Of a stretch of 12,290 bases of DNA, positions 8,447-12,290 are shown piece after piece. Position 1 is the stretch's first letter. Every line of letters starts with the position of its first letter. The stretch comes from Dinochytrium kinnereticum (taxonomy: Eukaryota; Chytridiomycota; Chytridiomycetes; Chytridiales; Chytridiaceae): the NCBI GenBank assembly GCA_027604005.1, contig JADGJT010000548.1, positions 1 to 12,290 on the forward strand. Direction: 5' to 3'. The notes below the pieces were generated by a model. The model made no database searches. It was not told the origin of the DNA and saw nothing but the letters and a program-made list of their open reading frames with translations. The translations under genes and the position numbers were made by a program.

Positions 8447-10264
8447 TTAATCCATTTCTTCGCTCAATTCAAGCTCTTGTATCCTTTTGCGGATCTGTTC
8501 AACACGGCTTCTGCTTGATTCCTTTAACTTTGCCTTAATGTCAATGAGCCGAGACGAGAAGTCGACTGCGGTCTAGCAGAATAATAAGTAGCGAAATGAT
8601 GATGTTCAAAGGATGTAAACCTGTTTCTGCCTTTCTTTAGATCGGGTGATCATATCCTGAACGGCTTTCGAAAAGGGAGACGGCTTTTCGGGTTCAAAAA
8701 GAGTTATTTCTGACGCCTGTTTCACAATCTCGATAGACTCAGTCACGACTTCTTCACTCCCAGAATCGTCATCGGAAGATTCTTCAAGCAGGGTCTCTGG
8801 GTCCATGCCTCTCCTGTAAAAACATCAGAATTCGTAAATGTGGTTTTGTTGTGCAAACCAAGATCCAAAGACTGTCCGCGCAAGACTACGCTCGGTTTTT
8901 GTCACTTTGACTTCGTCAAGCTCGTACATGCATGGCAGTCCCGAAACAAGCTTTAGGCGGTAGTCGGGGGATAGGCAAGCAGGGTTTTCGGAGAAGATAA
9001 CATATTGAAGAGATGTGGGAAGTTCAACTGATTCATTTGCCGATATAATTAAAGGCCATTTAAACCATCGTTGACGAGGAAGCAAACAGCAACTTACTGG
9101 GATTTACATCCACGATGAGGTTTCGCGCTAGATCAAGAAACTTGAGACTTTTTAAGGATTTGAGACCAGATACTTGACAGATCTTATTGTCGGCCAGAGT
9201 TAAAAAGCGAAGGTTGATTAAATCCGAGAGGTTCTCTATCACTGATATGAGGTTCTGGAAAGCAAGCATGTTATAGTCCTCATCACGGAGAAGGAAGGGG
9301 ATTTACTTCTTCTTACATGTTGAAGGTAAAGATGCGTTATGGAAGTCAAGGTGGCAAGGCCGTCAAGATGTCGGATCTCGCATCTGTCGAGCCTTATGTG
9401 TGATAAATGTGTCAAATAATCGAGTCTGGTAAGAACGGCATAACGTTAAAATGGGCTTGAGCAATCTTCCCCATACGCTTCAAAGTGTTGCAGTCCTTCC
9501 GCGCTCACAATGTTTTTTGATATTAGCAAGTCAACCGATATCCTCCCATTCAAATCAGCAGCTAGAAACATATAACAAAAATGTGTCATTAGGGGAAATA
9601 GCTTAAACCAAAAGAAAGGTTTACTTTTCACAATCCCCTCAACCTTTCTCAAAGCCCCCGAGTTGCTCATATTAGACTCCCTTCCATCATTCTGAACCAC
9701 TTCATCATATCCAGCAAGCGACTTGACCGACAGAACGCTAGCCTGACTGGCAGCTCTCGAGAGCGGTGCCTGCCCAGCCCCACCTGATCTCTTCTGGGAA
9801 ACAATACTAACCTGACTGGTAGCTCTTGAGAGTGGTGATTGTAGGCCTATCTCATCCCCAGCAGAGGTCTTCCTTCCTTTTCCTTCCACCTCGCCACCCT
9901 TCCTACCAGCGCTTTGAACACGCCCAACCGACTTCCTCCTTTCATCAGGCCGAGGGGAACCAGCCACGGATCGTTGCTTTGGTGGCTCTCGTTTATCTGG
10001 TTTTGTTGTGGGATTTGATGCAACCAGCTGGTTGAGGGCGGACTTTGAGCTGGGGATTCGTGGTAGCTTGAGGAGTCCTGACGTTGAGTCTGCGCTGTTG
10101 ATGGATGCAGCGCCCGTGTCCTCTCCTTTCTTGTCTGAAGCAATGAGTTCCTTTACCAGCTGCGACTTTGATTCGGACTTTGGGGTCGCTGCTGAGGGTG
10201 CTGGCTGCGGTCGCTTGAAGCTTTCGTGCGCACGTCTTCGATAGATGTTTGGGCCTTTGATCAT
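8447..10264 (-). CDS. LRRC46: LRRC46-like axonemal leucine-rich repeat protein with long N-terminal extension
   Basis: Seven exons (10264-9625, 9561-9477, 9425-9317, 9254-9098, 9027-8859, 8813-8621, 8572-8447) join to 1,479 nt, giving 492 residues. Introns are 63, 51, 62, 70, 45 and 48 nt. After a 213-residue disordered, Ser/Arg/Lys-rich extension comes a start like human LRRC46 (LLISKNIVS against LITKRNLTF). Leucine-rich repeats follow: HIRLDRCEIRHLDGL, HLYLQHNLISVIENL, FLTLADNKICQVSGL, FLDLARNLIVDV, then a cap ending YRLKLVSGLPCMYELD. The acidic stretch after the cap (EESSDDDSGSEE) matches the DEEDEASSDEE region of human LRRC46. The C-terminal exons are helical and charged. LRRC46 is required for sperm flagella in mammals and is found in ciliated lineages, so this gene implies a flagellated stage. 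It ends 87 bp from the convergent MAK11 stop. Confidence 0.9.
9738..9837 (-). repeat. Duplicated 31-bp segment (69-bp period) in the LRRC46 extension
   Basis: Two copies, at 9738-9768 and 9807-9837, differ at four positions, all transitions. They encode PLSRAASQAS and PLSRATSQVS (residues about 167-176 and 144-153). Several third-position changes are silent, so the peptide is somewhat better kept than the DNA. Each copy has an RAxS site of the kind basophilic kinases such as PKA can phosphorylate. Confidence 0.85.
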
Positions 10265-10378
10265 CCTGGACTTGTCAGCTTTGTCAAAGTCACGGTTTAA
10301 ACCTCAATGCTATTGTACTTCAGTGACTCTAACGCGTTTTATTTCTTGCGGCAGAAGGCTAAAGTATTCTCAACGGCA
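10265..10378. promoter_or_regulatory. 114-bp spacer upstream of LRRC46
   Basis: This spacer separates the stop of the right-edge gene from the LRRC46 ATG on the same strand. It must carry both a 3' end and the LRRC46 promoter or leader. I see no clear AATAAA or TATA element in it. Confidence 0.35.
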
Positions 10379-12290
10379 TCAGCACTTCTTATCAAGACCC
10401 TTCCTCCCTCCATTCACCTCCAGCGAATCGGAGCCACCTCCCCTAATTTCAAACCTGGTCGCCCCCCTTCCCCTAATTGAAAACTCCCTCCTCACAGTGT
10501 CAGCAACCTTCCTCCACATCTTCCGATTCCCATAATCCTCCGCAGCGTCAACCTTCTCCCCGTCAACCCAATGCGAGCATTCCCTGCAAGAAGAGATCAC
10601 CTCATTCAACGCATCATCCATCTCCTCGTCGCGATGAAACCGTCCTCTCAACATCGCGTCCATAAACTGTCCACGAACCTCAGCCTGTATCGCCCTCCAT
10701 CTTTTGGTGAACGCCACCGTCCCTGATTTGCCATTTATAGGAGACGACGCAAGGTAGAGGTACGCGGGGTTGTAAGGCGTGGAACGGGATATTTGAGACG
10801 GGTTGTTGAGGGATTGAACGAGGTATCCTCTGTCACTGGGGTAAACCATGTCCACATGCTTGCGGGAGGCGGACAGAGACCGTGATCGACGAAAAAGAGG
10901 AGCGGAAGAGGAGTCGTAGGGGTTTGAGACTGTTTCGGTCACGCGACGCCATAGATGGTATCGGTGGAGAATGTGCTCGGCGCGGTGGAGGTGGTCAACG
11001 GAGGTTAGGTCGGACACGTGGTAGTGACGGCTGAGGGGGGCTCGGCTTTCCCATGCGGACATCCAAACCTCTTTTAGGATCGTTAAAGCGCGGCCTAGCA
11101 CCAACGCTCGACGAATCGTCTCTGATTCTTTGCTTGACCCACGGTCGTCTGTTCCTCGGTGGTTGGATGGCCGGCGGTGAAACTCTGGGCCAGATGATTT
11201 GTTTCTTGCTGTTGAGGAACCGAGCATTTCACGGTCATTTATTTTAGGCTTGGATGATAACCCTGACATCAGCTTATCAACCGTTTTAAGTGCCTCGTTG
11301 ACCTTTGTTTTCAGGATCGCGTTGTACTTGAAATAACGGGGTGGGAGTGACGATATGGCAGAAATAAGTGCCTCTATGCCAGAAGAAAGCGTTTCTTCGT
11401 CAGGTGGCTGGCTGGCGGATGGAGGTGAATTATCCTCCTCCACGAAATCCCTTTTCGCTTCACGCCGCTGTTGCGCATGAATGTGTGAGTCTAGGTGGTT
11501 GCGCTGATTGTATCTGGATTCTCGGTCGCTCTCCTCGTCGCTGGACATCTCATCACTCTCCTCTTCATCATAAAAAGCGCGACCAAATCTACTTGCAATG
11601 GGTTGCGAAAATCGAGAAGGCTCCGATCGTTCGTAAGATTGGTCAGACCGTGTCTCATGTCGATTCATAGGCGACGTCCGTCCCGGTCTCCGCGTCTCGT
11701 CTTCATCACTTTGCTCGTCTTCAATAAACTTTCGTGGAAGTGCTGGTAACCCCCCCATCATAATTTTTGACGAGGACCCCTTGCGATCTCGCCGATAAGT
11801 ACCATTACCTTCTTCCGACGACCCATCTCCTTCATTCAACGTATCCAATGCGCCTCTCCTACCACCACCACCTCGAACCTTATCCGGTAAAGCCCGCGAC
11901 CCATCATCTTCTTCCCTTTGACAGATCTCGCCATTCCGCACTTTCCGCATCCATTCATCCCGAAAGGCATCAAGTTGGACGTCCGACGATCCGGCGTCTG
12001 AGCTTCGTGGTGTCTTGGAGTTGCGGGAGTCCGTTGAGTGAGATCGCGTTGAGATGGACGGGGAGGAGGAACGGGTGCGTTGAGGAGGTGGACGGCTGAG
12101 GCTTCTTTGGGCTACTGGGTGGGATGGTTTTCGGTCTGAAGGATTGGGAGCTATGGAATCTGTGGAGGACTGAAGAATGTGTTCTGAAGTGGTGGTTTGG
12201 ATCGATTCACTGGAGGAATGCAGCTCAGAGCTTCTTCGTCTCTGTTCTGAAGCCGATCTCCTGAGGTTTTCCTCAGATGAGGAGGGGGTG
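10379..12290 (-). CDS. Large Ser/Arg-rich acidic protein of unknown function (5' end outside window)
   Basis: A single frame stays open from the window edge to a TGA at 10379, giving 636 visible residues; the start lies outside. Residues 1-100 are Ser/Arg/Pro-rich and disordered. A short helical block LDAFRDEWMRKVR follows at about 105-118. Residues 124-300 are mostly low complexity with acidic runs (EQSDEDE, YDEEESDEMSSDEESD). Two ordered, helix-rich parts come next. The first is GIEALISAISSLPPRYFKYN and following (304-342). The second runs from about 390 to 620 and is rich in Trp, Arg and His (LKEVWMSAWESRAPLSRHYH, YHLWRRVTE, FTKRWRAIQAEVR). The W/R helices recall centrin-binding or coiled repeats, but I cannot assign a family. 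No intron is evident in the visible part. LRRC46 lies 114 bp downstream on the same strand. Confidence 0.82.
   Translation of the reverse strand, partial: TPSSSEENLRRSASEQRRRSSELHSSSESIQTTTSEHILQSSTDSIAPNPSDRKPSHPVAQRSLSRPPPQRTRSSSPSISTRSHSTDSRNSKTPRSSDAGSSDVQLDAFRDEWMRKVRNGEICQREEDDGSRALPDKVRGGGGRRGALDTLNEGDGSSEEGNGTYRRDRKGSSSKIMMGGLPALPRKFIEDEQSDEDETRRPGRTSPMNRHETRSDQSYERSEPSRFSQPIASRFGRAFYDEEESDEMSSDEESDRESRYNQRNHLDSHIHAQQRREAKRDFVEEDNSPPSASQPPDEETLSSGIEALISAISSLPPRYFKYNAILKTKVNEALKTVDKLMSGLSSKPKINDREMLGSSTARNKSSGPEFHRRPSNHRGTDDRGSSKESETIRRALVLGRALTILKEVWMSAWESRAPLSRHYHVSDLTSVDHLHRAEHILHRYHLWRRVTETVSNPYDSSSAPLFRRSRSLSASRKHVDMVYPSDRGYLVQSLNNPSQISRSTPYNPAYLYLASSPINGKSGTVAFTKRWRAIQAEVRGQFMDAMLRGRFHRDEEMDDALNEVISSCRECSHWVDGEKVDAAEDYGNRKMWRKVADTVRREFSIRGRGATRFEIRGGGSDSLEVNGGRKGLDKKC

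Noticed and set aside
8593..8660. C/D snoRNA-like boxes (ATGATGA and CTGA) on the plus strand
   Set aside because: The segment is explained by an intron and coding exon of LRRC46 on the other strand, and no terminal stem was seen.
11053..12099. Several plus-strand frames of 60-110 codons
   Set aside because: They are antisense to the long right-edge minus-strand gene, which stays open for over 1.9 kb.

Overview
This window looks like compact nuclear DNA from a fungus, most likely a zoosporic (flagellated, chytrid-type) lineage. The genes are eukaryotic: a MAK21/CEBPZ ribosome-assembly factor, a mitochondrial OMA1 peptidase, a C9orf85-type zinc protein and a MAK11/PAK1IP1 WD40 protein. Most carry very short GT-AG introns (about 42-70 nt). 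One gene matches LRRC46, a leucine-rich repeat protein known from ciliated or flagellated cells, which is the main reason for inferring a flagellate. No taxon can be fixed from sequence alone.

Layout. On the minus strand, 1-1455 holds the 5' half of MAK21/CEBPZ, running off the left edge inside an intron. OMA1 (1496-2961, minus, five exons, one of only 12 nt) lies 40 bp upstream of it on the same strand. From 2962 to 4730 there is a 1.8-kb stretch in which I recognise no gene. A three-exon C9orf85/DUF2039 gene (4731-5381, minus) follows, and its start is overlapped by the 3' end of an unrecognised multi-exon minus-strand gene (about 5339-6658) whose reading frame is not fully resolved. A 165-bp divergent spacer separates that gene from intronless MAK11 (6824-8359, plus). 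MAK11 converges with the seven-exon LRRC46-like gene (8447-10264, minus). The right edge is filled by a long open frame for a serine/arginine-rich and acidic protein of unknown function (10379-12290, minus, 5' end outside).

How the genes relate. MAK21 and MAK11 both serve 60S ribosomal subunit assembly in the nucleolus or nucleus. OMA1 is a stress-activated inner-membrane protease. LRRC46 is an axonemal/sperm-tail type protein. They do not form one pathway. Spacing is tight throughout: 40 bp OMA1-MAK21, 114 bp between the right-edge gene and LRRC46, 87 bp between the convergent MAK11 and LRRC46 stops, and an overlap at the C9orf85 start. Exon models for OMA1, C9orf85, LRRC46 and the visible MAK21 part were built by hand from GT-AG sites. 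Each keeps frame throughout and agrees with remembered family sequences. No CRISPR array, rRNA, tRNA, transposon or virus was seen.
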